38,637 nt of DNA from a bacterium (lineage in GTDB: Bacteria > Zhuqueibacterota > QNDG01 > JAGLOF01), in contig JAGLOF010000046.1 in NCBI GenBank assembly GCA_023139105.1, positions 1-38,637 on the forward strand, in the 5' to 3' direction. The notes beneath the pieces are model-generated. The model was not told where the DNA came from and ran no database searches. It saw nothing but the letters and a program-made list of their open reading frames with translations. The position numbers and the translations under genes are program-made. Shown here one piece after another: positions 1 to 8,839 of the stretch (positions are counted from its first letter, which is position 1; every line of letters begins with the position of its first letter).

Positions 1-948
1 AAGGCACTCAAAACCACCGAACTGCGTCGTGTAATTGTAGATACTACAGTACAGGAGAAAGCTATTACCTTTCCGACTGATGCAAAACTCTATCATAAAA
101 TGCGTATCATTCTTGTTGATGACGCCAAAGAACGAGGAATCCAGCTTCGTCAAAGTTATACACGTGTTGGTAAAAGTGCTTTTATCAGTCAAGGCCGCTA
201 TGCAAATGCCATGCAATACAAAAGAGCCCGGAAGATGACTCGTAAACTTAAAACATATCTGGGGCGGGTAAAGAGAGATATTGAGCGTAAAATAACTAAT
301 CCTGATGAAGAACTTTTGAATCACCTCAAATTAACTGATCGTATCCTTGCTCAGAAAAAGGACAGTAAGAAAAAAGTCTACAGTATACATGCACTTGAAG
401 TGGAATGCATCTCAAAAGGCAAAGCGCATAAGCGGTATGAGTTTGGCGTTAAAACCGGAGTTACTTCTACCCATAGTGGTAATTGGGTCGTTGGAATACG
501 TACATTTCCCGGGAACCCTTATGATGGACATACATTAACCGATTGCCTAACACAGGCAGAGAAGCTGACAGGAAAAAAGATAAATGATGCCTACGTTGAC
601 CTTGGGTACCGAAAGCATGGGCATAAAGGACATACTAATGTACACATTGTAAATAACCGAAAAATGAAGAAATTAACTCGCCATGTTCGCGGTCTCTGGA
701 AACGACGGGCTGCTATTGAGCCAATAATCGGGCATCTGAAAAATGATAACAGGATGTCAAAGAACTGGCTTAAAGGTAAAGATGGTGACATGATTAATGC
801 TCTTTTATGCGGTAGTGGATATAATATGAGGAAACTGCTGAGTTTCCTTTTTATGCCGATTTACAATGTACTTAAAAGACTCTTATTCCAAGTGTTGTTC
901 GAGTATTACAAGGTTGAGCTGGATTTATTGCCATTGAATGCCGTCTGA
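1..948 (+). CDS. IS5-type DDE transposase, 5' end outside the window
   Basis: The reading frame is open from base 1, so the first in-frame ATG at 100 is internal and the gene is only partial; 315 codons are visible. The part ahead of that ATG reads VDTTVQEKAITFPTDAK, a typical transposase segment with the first catalytic Asp (codon at 40-42). The second Asp lies in AYVDLGYRKHGH, and the final Glu in RRAAIEPIIGHLK, the usual R-x(3)-E-x(6)-K arrangement of IS4/IS5-like DDE enzymes. It catalyses cut-and-paste movement of its own element. The stop is at 946-948. The right end of the element probably lies shortly after it (the stretch GGGCGACTA at 965-973 looks terminal), but the matching left end is outside the window, so the boundary cannot be proved. 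Exact IS subgroup is uncertain. Confidence 0.88.
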   Translation, partial: KALKTTELRRVIVDTTVQEKAITFPTDAKLYHKMRIILVDDAKERGIQLRQSYTRVGKSAFISQGRYANAMQYKRARKMTRKLKTYLGRVKRDIERKITNPDEELLNHLKLTDRILAQKKDSKKKVYSIHALEVECISKGKAHKRYEFGVKTGVTSTHSGNWVVGIRTFPGNPYDGHTLTDCLTQAEKLTGKKINDAYVDLGYRKHGHKGHTNVHIVNNRKMKKLTRHVRGLWKRRAAIEPIIGHLKNDNRMSKNWLKGKDGDMINALLCGSGYNMRKLLSFLFMPIYNVLKRLLFQVLFEYYKVELDLLPLNAV

Positions 949-1050
949 AAGATGACTTTTTCAAGGGCGACTAACTACGTTATCACCAATAATTCAACAT
1001 TACAAGATCCTGAAACAAGTTCAGGAAGACAAAGATTAGTTCCCCCCTAT

Positions 1051-1152
1051 TTCGATCCGTGTCAGTCCGCTGTGTTCCGTGTTATCCGTGTTCAATTTGC
1101 TCTGGGAGCTTCTTCGCTCTTTTTCGTGTTTTTCGTGGACAAATGCTCTTTT
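1051..1152 (+). repeat. ATCCGTG-type intergenic repeat, copy 1
   Basis: Begins with a degenerate tandem of an 8-10-bp unit (GATCCGTGT, CAGTCCGCT, GTTCCGTGT, TATCCGTGT) and continues into a block starting GCTCTGGGAGCTTCTTCG and ending in a T-rich run. The same arrangement recurs about 250 bp downstream in the same orientation. It has no credible ORF. Function unknown. Confidence 0.7.
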
Positions 1153-1298
1153 TTTTGGCTCTTGTTAATCCTGTGATCCTGTCTAATTTCTATTGTCTAT
1201 CATTTACTCACAGGATTAAACACTGACCCTGCTAATGATAGACCCCGGCCAAAAGATTACCGGGGAGACACATTTTTTTAGTTCTCCGGGAATCTGCT

Positions 1299-1388
1299 CT
1301 GATCCGTGTAATCCGCGTCATCCGTGTGCCATGCTCTGGGAACTTCTTCGCTCTTTTCCGTGGGCTTCGTGGGCCAATGTTCTTTTTT
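1299..1388 (+). repeat. ATCCGTG-type intergenic repeat, copy 2
   Basis: Direct repeat of the element at 1051-1152: tandem units GATCCGTGT, AATCCGCGT, CATCCGTGT, then GCTCTGGGAACTTCTTCG and a T-rich end. The shared block of about 55 bp differs from copy 1 at scattered positions only. The surrounding 949-1449 holds no supported gene. A short inverted repeat (CCCCGG 1243-1248 / CCGGGG 1260-1265) lies between the copies. Confidence 0.7.
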
Positions 1389-1449
1389 ATGCTTTTGTGA
1401 CATTTGTGCAGGTACCCCCGGGCCGAAACCAGGAATCCATTCAGATCAA

Positions 1450-2157
1450 TCAATCTCGCCAGATATGACGCATCTGTCGCGACTGTTCAACACGTTCTTT
1501 TCTCTCAAATATAAAAACCGATAGCATGCCGACAAGAAATCCTCCGATATGTGCAAACCACGCCACACCTCCACCAATAACACCTTCTGACCGAATACCT
1601 GCCCAAATCTGATATGTAATCCATAATCCCAATACTATAACAGCCGGTATCCGTACTATTTTAATGAAAATCAACACATGGACCCGTGCACGGGGAAAAC
1701 GCATAATATATGCACCCAATATCCCGGATATTGCGCCGCTGGCACCAACCATCGGATACATGGATTGCGGAGATGCAACCACATGACACACACTGGCCAA
1801 TAGACCGCAACATAGATAAAACAACAGAAACCTGCCATGACCCATTATGGATTCAACATTATCACCAAAAATGTATAGATATAACATATTCCCCAGGAGA
1901 TGCAGCCATCCACCATGCAAAAAAAGCGATGTCAGTGGAGTCAGCCAATTAAAAATACCACTTTGAAAAGCTTCAGGCAGTTGATGAGCATCACTTAAAT
2001 GTATTATCTCCCATGGAATCAATCCCCATTTATAGAGGAATGCACCGGAGGCATCACCCCATTGCGCCAATTGTACCATGATATTAATTATGATAATGAG
2101 GCATGTTACAAATGGAAATGCCAGCCGCGGATTATCATCACGCAATGGAAGAATCAT
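1450..2157 (-). CDS. rhomboid family intramembrane serine protease
   Basis: A 235-residue polytopic membrane protein expected to cleave transmembrane substrates within the inner membrane. The catalytic serine sits in GASGAISG (Ser140) and the catalytic histidine in AHIGGF (His203); the conserved HGGWLHLLGNM segment (residues 81-91) of the first helices and loop is present. Length and six or so hydrophobic segments fit the basic GlpG-like bacterial rhomboid core without a cytoplasmic add-on domain. It starts 5 nt after the M23 peptidase gene stop, so it is almost certainly the last gene of that minus-strand transcript. No clear factor-independent terminator follows it. Substrates cannot be told from sequence. 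Confidence 0.93.
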   Translation of the reverse strand: MILPLRDDNPRLAFPFVTCLIIIINIMVQLAQWGDASGAFLYKWGLIPWEIIHLSDAHQLPEAFQSGIFNWLTPLTSLFLHGGWLHLLGNMLYLYIFGDNVESIMGHGRFLLFYLCCGLLASVCHVVASPQSMYPMVGASGAISGILGAYIMRFPRARVHVLIFIKIVRIPAVIVLGLWITYQIWAGIRSEGVIGGGVAWFAHIGGFLVGMLSVFIFERKERVEQSRQMRHIWRD

Positions 2158-2162
2158 ATTAT

Positions 2163-4196
2163 CTAGTCCACAATTTTAAATTCTATATGACGATGCAGAG
2201 CATTACCAGCTCTATCTCTGATCCAAATATCCATGACCTGTGTGCCGGAGCTAAAGGGCTTAAAAGGCCTTGCAATGAGCCTGTCATGATGAGGGATCCA
2301 TTCAACAATGAGTGGTTCTCCATTTACAATGATACTGAAATCATCCTCACTGCCAATGCCAGAGACAGAATCAACAAAGGTGACGACGATCAGCGGCCTG
2401 CGCTGCCTTATGACAGCACCGTGACCCGGCCAGACTGAGTGTATTTCAGGAGGTAGATAATCATCGATCAATGTAAAACATCGTAGAGCCCTGACCGACA
2501 TTCCTGCGGATGAACTGCCGGGCCAAGGGGCAATCCAATTACTGGCATCAGCAGAGACGGCTCCTATTCCCAACTTATCATCAGGCACAACGGCATTGAT
2601 GTCAAATTGGAGTTTGACAGGTCGTTGCAGATAAATATCAGTCGGATAAAATTGATATGCGGAATTAATCGTCGCTGCCATAGAATCCAAGGTCACTCTC
2701 CGGCATGCTGCAATAATTGACTGCGTTATTGTTTCAGGTGGGAATTCAACTGAACAGAATGCATCTAAAGAATTGATAATACCGCCTGTTTCCGGAGAAA
2801 TCATTGCAATGCTCAAAGTATCAGAGATAAAATTAGTCTCCCAATTTTTATCGACATATTCCAATGTCATGATCACAACCTGATCAGGAAAGTTATGCCA
2901 AAAAAATTGACCTGTCCATGCACAGGCAGATCTCTTTTTAAGCTGGATTACATGGGGACTCCAGCCTAACATATCCAGTTTCACTGCAGGCGGCTGGGCC
3001 AATGCCGCATTAGTCTCCAAATTGAAATGAATACTCTTTCCATAGAGTTGCCACTGCCAATGAACTTTGAGACTGTCAGATCTTTCTCCGGCTATGCCAG
3101 ATATAATCTCAGGCTTACATTGCTTCTGCCCCACTACAAGGCAAGCATGACCAATGGAGGTGTTTCCATTATGGTCACTACACTCTATGCGCAGAGAGTG
3201 CAGTCCGGGAGAAAGATAATCCATTTCATTGTTAACAGAAATATCATTGGATGTAAAACGCCCTCTTCTTGCTGTATATATTGGCAGGCTGTTCTCAGGA
3301 TCACAATAGAGTTTATGAACACCGGGCCATCCGTTCTTTTTCATCCAATAGTCATAATCCCAATCTACAAGATGTGTATCGGAAAAACTGATCTTATCAT
3401 AACACTTGGCAAAGTAGAGAGAATCATCTACAAAAAACTTGATGATATAGGGCGCAAATTTATTGGCAGCACCATCTGCTCTGTCTGTGATAGCAGCAGC
3501 AAATCCAAATGAACCCATACAATACAGCGTATCAGCAAGCTCATATCTGCCATTACTACGATAATTGAACTTATGAATCTGCGGAAAATACTCTCCATTC
3601 AACAGAGCCGTTGAATCTAAGGGTGAAACTGTAAGAGCCTCAAGAACAGGCCTGTACATGTCTCTAACTGTATATCCATGGTTCAATGGATTCAGAGCGG
3701 TACTATTAGCATCTCGCAGTTCAAAATGTAGATGCGGCTGTCCATTACCGGTTGAACCTGACCAGGCTATTACCTCACCTTGGTGCACCCGAATTCTATT
3801 TCTACCGGGATAAACATCTACACTGTATCTTCCGATATTCAATTGCTGTCGTTTTAAAAATGGAAGGATGCGCCGGGAATAGTGGGACAGATGTGCATAA
3901 ACTACAGTACGACCGTCATCAATCCTTAAGTATAGTGCCTTGCCGTAACCATATGGAGATGTCTTGATTCTGGAAATCCAGCCATCTGCAATGGCATAAA
4001 CAGCATAACCCTCTGTGCCCCAGGTCTTGAAATCAAGCCCCATGTGAAAATGACCGGAACGGTATTCGCCCAATGTTGAGTTGATAACATGACCCGATTC
4101 ACAGGGCCAGACGAGTCGCGTTGATTGAGAGATGGCAGATAAATTGATGGCCAGTATGAAAATTATTATCTTTCCCGGCCCGTATAATCTGTTCAC
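2163..4196 (-). CDS. secreted M23 (LytM-type) metallopeptidase with long C-terminal region
   Basis: A 677-residue exported protein. Residues 1-23 form a signal peptide ending near AISQS. The zinc peptidase domain is at about 30-175: HxxxD in HMGLDF (His51, Asp55), a further His in YAHLSHYS (His102) and the HxH motif in PHLHFEL (His155, His157), so all metal and catalytic positions are present. M23 enzymes usually cut peptide cross-links of peptidoglycan. The remaining 500 residues resemble successive Ig-like beta-sandwich domains, including a stretch with GIGSEDDFSIIVNG typical of such folds, and carry no T9SS sorting tail. It lies 6 nt downstream of the MBL-fold gene and 5 nt upstream of the rhomboid gene, indicating one transcript. 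Role in cell-wall remodelling is inferred from family. Confidence 0.9.
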   Translation of the reverse strand: MNRLYGPGKIIIFILAINLSAISQSTRLVWPCESGHVINSTLGEYRSGHFHMGLDFKTWGTEGYAVYAIADGWISRIKTSPYGYGKALYLRIDDGRTVVYAHLSHYSRRILPFLKRQQLNIGRYSVDVYPGRNRIRVHQGEVIAWSGSTGNGQPHLHFELRDANSTALNPLNHGYTVRDMYRPVLEALTVSPLDSTALLNGEYFPQIHKFNYRSNGRYELADTLYCMGSFGFAAAITDRADGAANKFAPYIIKFFVDDSLYFAKCYDKISFSDTHLVDWDYDYWMKKNGWPGVHKLYCDPENSLPIYTARRGRFTSNDISVNNEMDYLSPGLHSLRIECSDHNGNTSIGHACLVVGQKQCKPEIISGIAGERSDSLKVHWQWQLYGKSIHFNLETNAALAQPPAVKLDMLGWSPHVIQLKKRSACAWTGQFFWHNFPDQVVIMTLEYVDKNWETNFISDTLSIAMISPETGGIINSLDAFCSVEFPPETITQSIIAACRRVTLDSMAATINSAYQFYPTDIYLQRPVKLQFDINAVVPDDKLGIGAVSADASNWIAPWPGSSSAGMSVRALRCFTLIDDYLPPEIHSVWPGHGAVIRQRRPLIVVTFVDSVSGIGSEDDFSIIVNGEPLIVEWIPHHDRLIARPFKPFSSGTQVMDIWIRDRAGNALHRHIEFKIVD

Positions 4197-4202
4197 TATA
4201 AA

Positions 4203-4808
4203 TTATTCCTGCTTTAAAATAGACACCTGACACCTGCACAGCCGTTTGAATATCTTTGCATCTTTTTCTATGCCAACTATACTGCCCCAGTGAACAGGTA
4301 CAGCAATTTTTACGGCCATTCTATTTGCTGCGGCTGCGGCTTCTCTGGCATCCATGGTATATGTACCTGAGACCGGTAAGAAGGCCACATCTGCCGCAAT
4401 AGAATTCATCTCCGGAATAAAGTCCGTATCACCTGCATGGTAATAGCTGGTACCATCTACAATAAAGACATATCCTGCATACCCCTTTGATTTAGGGTGA
4501 TATGGTTTATCAATATTATAGGCCGGTTCAACAGAAATCTCGACACCGGCAATAGTCGTTACATCGCCTATACGGAGATGTTTGACCGGACAATCAAGGT
4601 CTGCATCTACACCATGGGGCAGTACAACCAGCCCTCCTGGTTTTAACATGGCCTTAATATCCTGAGGAGAGCAATGATCATAGTGATCGTGAGTAAGAAG
4701 GATGATATCAACCGGTTCCGGGCGGCGTACATCGTAGGGGTCAACGGCAACAGATGTCGAACCGCAAACCAATATGCCGGAATGCCCCAACCAACGAACA
4801 TTTTTCAT
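4203..4808 (-). CDS. MBL-fold metal-dependent hydrolase
   Basis: A 201-residue cytoplasmic metallo-beta-lactamase-fold protein of the small UPF0173/Lactamase_B_3-like group. The signature HxHxDH is LLTHDHYDHCSP, the next metal Asp is in YHAGDTDF, and a C-terminal His is in VPVHWGS. The start ATG overlaps the ispG stop in an ATGA arrangement (4 nt), which points to translational coupling with ispG. These small enzymes hydrolyse varied esters or phosphodiesters and no substrate can be named. The start is well fixed by the overlap. Confidence 0.9.
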   Translation of the reverse strand: MKNVRWLGHSGILVCGSTSVAVDPYDVRRPEPVDIILLTHDHYDHCSPQDIKAMLKPGGLVVLPHGVDADLDCPVKHLRIGDVTTIAGVEISVEPAYNIDKPYHPKSKGYAGYVFIVDGTSYYHAGDTDFIPEMNSIAADVAFLPVSGTYTMDAREAAAAANRMAVKIAVPVHWGSIVGIEKDAKIFKRLCRCQVSILKQE

Positions 4809-5887
4809 GATTTATCCTGCCAATTCCGAACAAGATCAACCAGAGTCTCTACAACCTCTTCTGGTGCGATTTTACCCGCCGGACGACCTTTTTTAAATAA
4901 CAATGCACAATCTTTGCCCAGAGCAATACCCAGATCAGCCTCACGAGCTTCACCGGGACCATTCACCTCACAACCCATAATTGCAACTGTCAGAGAACGT
5001 GTTATTCCGGCCAGTGCCTGTTCAACTGCGCTGGCCATGGCAGCAAGCTCTCCGTGGGTACGACCGCATGTGGGACATGAAATCAATGTCACACCACGCT
5101 GCCTGAGATGCAGAGCAGAGAGAATATGCCACGCCGCCTTTACCTCTTTCACAGGATCTCCGGTCAATGACACACGAATTGTATCTCCAATGCCTCTTGA
5201 CAAAAGTGCGCCCAAACCTACAGCAGATCGGATTGCGCCCGTATGCGGCGTTCCTGCTTCTGTCACTCCAAGATGCAATGGATAATCTACCGTACCGGCC
5301 AACTTCTCTGTTGCGGCTATCATCAAAAGTACATCAGATGCCTTTACTGACAATACAAGATCTACAAAACCCGTCTTCTCCGCAAAGGCAATATGCCGCA
5401 GTGCCGAAGCCGCCAGCGCCTCTGCCGTGATACCGCCAAACTGAGTGATCAGATCTTTTTCAAGTGAACCTGCATTAACACCGATACGCACGGCTGCTCC
5501 ATGCGATTTAGCCGCATCCAGAACGGCCTTAACTCTCTCTTCAGAACCAATATTCCCCGGATTTATCCGCACCTTATCAGCACCGGCCTCCAGGGCTGCA
5601 ATTGCCAATCTATAATCAAAATGAATATCTGCAACCAGCGGCAATGATACTTCCTGCCGGATCTTGCTAAATGCAGCCACAGCATCTTCATCAGGAACAG
5701 CAAGGCGGATAATTTCACATCCGGCTGCCTCAAGTTCTGCAATCTGGGCCAGAGTAGCCGCCACATCCTGCGTTCGGGTATTGGTCATAGACTGCACAGC
5801 TACCGGATGCTCACTGCCAAGCAGTATAGAACCCACAAGAACAGAACGAGTCTTTCTACGCTGTGTGGATAAACCTTGTTTTTCCAT
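4805..5887 (-). CDS. ispG: 4-hydroxy-3-methylbut-2-en-1-yl diphosphate synthase (flavodoxin/ferredoxin)
   Basis: Catalyses reductive ring opening of methylerythritol cyclodiphosphate to HMBPP, the penultimate step of the MEP isoprenoid pathway. The 360-residue length is that of the two-domain bacterial form without the insert seen in plants and chlamydiae. The TIM barrel opens with RSVLVGSILLGSEHPVAVQSM. The [4Fe-4S] cysteines are in CPTCGR (Cys271, Cys274) and GCEVNGPGE (Cys306), with the conserved Glu of NGPGE following. An AGGA Shine-Dalgarno lies six bases before the ATG. The downstream MBL-fold gene overlaps by 4 nt. Upstream the 90-nt gap to proS contains a 21-bp tandem repeat. Confidence 0.97.
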   Translation of the reverse strand: MEKQGLSTQRRKTRSVLVGSILLGSEHPVAVQSMTNTRTQDVAATLAQIAELEAAGCEIIRLAVPDEDAVAAFSKIRQEVSLPLVADIHFDYRLAIAALEAGADKVRINPGNIGSEERVKAVLDAAKSHGAAVRIGVNAGSLEKDLITQFGGITAEALAASALRHIAFAEKTGFVDLVLSVKASDVLLMIAATEKLAGTVDYPLHLGVTEAGTPHTGAIRSAVGLGALLSRGIGDTIRVSLTGDPVKEVKAAWHILSALHLRQRGVTLISCPTCGRTHGELAAMASAVEQALAGITRSLTVAIMGCEVNGPGEAREADLGIALGKDCALLFKKGRPAGKIAPEEVVETLVDLVRNWQDKS

Positions 5888-5905
5888 CAGAAATCCTATT
5901 CTTTT

Positions 5906-5942
5906 CCTTGCGGTGATCTTTACGATCCTTGCTGTGATCTTT
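5906..5942. repeat. two-copy 21-bp tandem repeat in the ispG leader
   Basis: CCTTGCGGTGATCTTT at 5906-5921 is repeated as CCTTGCTGTGATCTTT at 5927-5942, one mismatch in 16, with a 21-bp period. It fills much of the 90-nt gap between proS and ispG, 19-55 nt upstream of the ispG start. Read on the minus strand it is an A-rich 'AAAGATCACnGCAAGGA' repeat. Confidence 0.75.
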
Positions 5943-5977
5943 GCAATGAATCTTTAAATACACCGTACCGTATCAGA

Positions 5978-7504
5978 TCAATACGCCTTTGCAAATACAA
6001 TGCGGCCCTTAGCCTCTGTGCCGCAGACAATACATGGGCCGATATCCGTATCATCCTTATCAAAGGGAATGCAGCGTATGGAGACTGATAAGTCCTTGGC
6101 TATCTTGTCTTCACATTCAGTATTACCGCACCAGTGAGACATTGCGAAGCCACCATGAATCTCAGGCTGATCTTTATTATCAGGAGTAAAAAACGCTTTA
6201 AACTCATCCACACTGTCAATAATACGTGTATGCTCTTCTCTGAAGGCCAATGCTTTAGCAAACAGAGCATTCTGCATCTCTTCAAGAACATCTGCTATAG
6301 TGGCAATAAATTCTTCCCGGGACTGACCATAACGTTCTTTGCGTGTCTTATCTCTGCGGCCAACATATACAGAACCTGATGCCATATCACGGGGTCCGAC
6401 TTCCAGAGTAATGGGAATACCTTTTTTCACCCACTCCCAACTCTTCTCGCCGGCATTGATGTCACGCTTGTCTACCGTAACCTCTATTTGACGGCCATAG
6501 TATATTTTTTTGCGCAAGGTCATTGCCAGCTCTTCACAATATGCAAAAACAGCCTCTTCATCTTCTGGCTTCCTGGCAATGGGCAGTATGGCAACATGTT
6601 TGGGTGCTAGCCGGGGAGGCATTACCATGCCATTATCATCGGCATGTGTCATAATTATTCCACCGATAAGCCTCGTGGATGTACCCCATGAAGTTGTCCA
6701 TACATGTTCCAGCTTACCATCTGCAGATTGGAATGTAATATCAGCGGATTTGGCAAAATTTTGTCCGAGAAAATGACTCGTACCGGACTGCAGAGCCTTA
6801 CGGTCCTGCATCATTGCCTCAATACAAATTGTAGACTCTGCGCCGGGAAAACGTTCACCCTCTGTCTTCTCACCTGTCAACACAGGCATGGCCATATACT
6901 CCTCTGCAAATGTCTTGTAGACTTCTAGCATCTGCATGGTCTCTTCCCAGGCCTCTTCTTTTGTGGCATGAGCAGTATGACCCTCCTGCCAGAGAAATTC
7001 TGTAGTACGGAGGAATAGACGTGTCCTCATCTCCCAGCGTACTACATTGGCCCACTGGTTAATCAGCAGAGGAAGATCACGATAACTCTGTATCCATTTG
7101 GCAAACATCTCACCGATAATAGTCTCCGATGTAGGCCTGACTACCAGAGGCTCTTCCAGCTTTCCAGCTGGTTTCAGGCCGCCTTTGCCATCATCTTCAA
7201 GACGGTGGTGTGTTACTACTGCACACTCTTTGGCAAAGCCTTCCACATGTTTCGCCTCTTTCTCCATGAAAGACAGGGGTATAAAAATTGGAAAATAAGC
7301 ATTCTCATGTCCTGTAGCCTTGAATTTTGCGTCCATATTTTTCTGGACATTTTCCCAGAGTGCATATCCCCATGGCTTTATAACCATACACCCGCGCACC
7401 GGGCTATTTTCTGCCAGATCGGCGGCTTTAATGACTTGTTGATACCAGTCAGGATAATTATCTTCCCGTGTAGGTGTAATGGCTGTTCTTTCCTTCTTGC
7501 TCAT
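5978..7504 (-). CDS. proS: prolyl-tRNA synthetase, archaeal/eukaryotic-type (ProS type 3)
   Basis: Charges tRNA-Pro with proline. It is 508 residues when started at the ATG at 7504, which has AGGAGA six bases upstream. The longer reading from 7540 and the ATG at 7510 (directly abutting the same AGGAGA) are less likely. The class II core includes VRPTSETIIGEMFAKW, GTSHFLGQNFAKS and LIGGIIMTHADDNG, a pattern of the archaeal/eukaryotic form; there is no room for the editing insertion of the long bacterial ProS. The C-terminal zinc-binding region has CGNTEC and CIVCGTEA, and the protein ends in the characteristic aromatic ...VFAKAY. It lies between argD (94 nt upstream) and ispG (90 nt downstream) on the same strand. 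Confidence 0.96.
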   Translation of the reverse strand: MSKKERTAITPTREDNYPDWYQQVIKAADLAENSPVRGCMVIKPWGYALWENVQKNMDAKFKATGHENAYFPIFIPLSFMEKEAKHVEGFAKECAVVTHHRLEDDGKGGLKPAGKLEEPLVVRPTSETIIGEMFAKWIQSYRDLPLLINQWANVVRWEMRTRLFLRTTEFLWQEGHTAHATKEEAWEETMQMLEVYKTFAEEYMAMPVLTGEKTEGERFPGAESTICIEAMMQDRKALQSGTSHFLGQNFAKSADITFQSADGKLEHVWTTSWGTSTRLIGGIIMTHADDNGMVMPPRLAPKHVAILPIARKPEDEEAVFAYCEELAMTLRKKIYYGRQIEVTVDKRDINAGEKSWEWVKKGIPITLEVGPRDMASGSVYVGRRDKTRKERYGQSREEFIATIADVLEEMQNALFAKALAFREEHTRIIDSVDEFKAFFTPDNKDQPEIHGGFAMSHWCGNTECEDKIAKDLSVSIRCIPFDKDDTDIGPCIVCGTEAKGRIVFAKAY

Positions 7505-7598
7505 GGACATTCTCCTGTTCACTATATTTGTACTGTGCAACTCAATTTTTTAACGAGATTTAATATATCATCTCAAGCCTGTGCATGCAAGTTGAGAC

Positions 7599-8759
7599 TC
7601 ATTTGATTGTACTCAAAACAGCCTTAAATGTCTTCAAGACCAGCTTCAACTCATCTTTTTCAATAATCAGAGGCGGAAGCAATCGCAATACACGTTCTCC
7701 GGCGCCAAAGATCAGCACCCCCTTATCCTGAAATCGAATAATTATCTCTCCGACTGGCAGGTCAAGTTCAATGCCAATCATAAGCCCCATGTGGCGTATT
7801 TCTACAATAGATGGTAAATTTAATTTTTTCAGCTCTGCTACAAACCAATCCCCAAGATCCGCTGCCCGTTTACACAGATGTTGATCTTCCATTATTCTGA
7901 TAGCCGCCACACCGGCAGCTGCACACAGAGGATTACCGCCAAATGTAGTCCCATGCAGACCCGGTTCAGCCTGTACTTTGTCCGAACAGATGACAGCACC
8001 CATGGGTAGCCCACCGGCCATGGCTTTGGCCACGGCCAGAATATCCGGAGCAACATCATAATGATCACAGGCAAACCAGCGGCCTGTCCTGCAGAACCCG
8101 GACTGTACTTCATCGAAAATAAGTATAATTCCTCTCTTATCACATAGCGCACGTACTTTCTGAAGATACTGGAGATCAGCAGGATGAATACCACCTTCAC
8201 CCTGCACTACTTCCAGCATGATGCCGGCAGTATTCTCAGTGACGGATTCTTCCAGCGCAGCAATGTCATTAAACGGGACATGTGTAAAGCCCGGCACCAG
8301 AGGCATAAACGGTATGCGATACTTCTCTCTATGTGTGGCGGACAAAGCACCCAACGTGCGACCGTGGAAAGCACCTTCTGCAGCGATCAACTCTGTCCTG
8401 CCTGTACTCAGGCGTGCCAGTTTAATGGCAGCTTCCATGGCCTCTGCACCGGAATTACAAAAAAATACACGTTCCAGGCCGGGAGGAGAAATTTCAATTA
8501 ATTTTTCCATCAGCAGCGTACCGGGTTCATGGCTGAAAAAATTGGAGCATGTAATCATTTTTTCAGCCTGCCGTGCTATGGCCTCTGCCACTACAACATG
8601 ACCATGGCCCAAAGCTGCCACGCCCATACCTGCTATGCAATCAATATACATCTTTCCGTCTGCGTCCCACAGCCTTGCTCCCCGGCCATGGCTAATTGTC
8701 AAGGCCCGCCTGGCATAGAAGCCAAGATCAGGATCTACATATTGTTGTCTATTATCCAT
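7599..8759 (-). CDS. argD: acetylornithine (or related) class III aminotransferase
   Basis: A 386-residue PLP enzyme of the ArgD/LysJ subgroup, converting N-acetylglutamate semialdehyde to N-acetylornithine in arginine synthesis, or the equivalent lysine-pathway step. CNSGAEAMEAAIKLAR (from residue 101) binds the PLP phosphate, FDEVQSGFCRTG holds the cofactor Asp216, and Lys245 in AVAKAMAGGLPMGA forms the Schiff base. The C-terminal GERVLRLLPPL segment is as in ArgD. GAGGA lies four bases before the ATG. A rho-independent hairpin and T-run sit immediately upstream of that ribosome site. No other arginine genes are in the window, so the pathway assignment rests on family resemblance; a lysine or diaminopimelate role is the main alternative. 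Confidence 0.9.
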   Translation of the reverse strand: MDNRQQYVDPDLGFYARRALTISHGRGARLWDADGKMYIDCIAGMGVAALGHGHVVVAEAIARQAEKMITCSNFFSHEPGTLLMEKLIEISPPGLERVFFCNSGAEAMEAAIKLARLSTGRTELIAAEGAFHGRTLGALSATHREKYRIPFMPLVPGFTHVPFNDIAALEESVTENTAGIMLEVVQGEGGIHPADLQYLQKVRALCDKRGIILIFDEVQSGFCRTGRWFACDHYDVAPDILAVAKAMAGGLPMGAVICSDKVQAEPGLHGTTFGGNPLCAAAGVAAIRIMEDQHLCKRAADLGDWFVAELKKLNLPSIVEIRHMGLMIGIELDLPVGEIIIRFQDKGVLIFGAGERVLRLLPPLIIEKDELKLVLKTFKAVLSTIK

Positions 8760-8770
8760 AATATCCTCAA

Positions 8771-8802
8771 AAAAACAAGGGAGCCAATCAATAAGCTCCC
8801 TT
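8771..8802 (-). terminator. rho-independent terminator between the glycan cluster and argD
   Basis: On the minus strand AAGGGAGC and GCTCCCTT form an 8-bp perfect stem with a 10-nt loop, followed by TTGTTTTTTT. It lies 37 nt after the stop of the toroid-protein gene and only a few bases ahead of the argD Shine-Dalgarno, so it could also act within an argD leader. Confidence 0.82.
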
Positions 8803-8810
8803 CCATTACC

Positions 8811-8816
8811 ATTATA
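8811..8816 (-). promoter_or_regulatory. possible -10 element for argD
   Basis: A consensus TATAAT on the minus strand in the gap between the upstream stop and the terminator hairpin. No good -35 hexamer is seen at 16-18 bp, so this is weak. If used, transcription would begin almost at the hairpin. Confidence 0.3.
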
Positions 8817-8839
8817 TTCAACTCAATTTATCGGTATTT

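Noticed and set aside
952-1176. 74-codon ORF after the transposase
   Set aside because: It lies across the ATCCGTG repeat and a T-rich tail with no ribosome site or protein-like composition.
1243-1265. CCCCGG/CCGGGG hairpin as a terminator for the rhomboid operon
   Set aside because: Only 6 bp, on the wrong side for a T-run on the minus strand and nearly 200 nt past the stop.
7505-7540. Longer ProS start at 7540
   Set aside because: It would place the AGGAGA ribosome site inside the gene; the ATG at 7504 has ideal spacing and begins like other ProS proteins.
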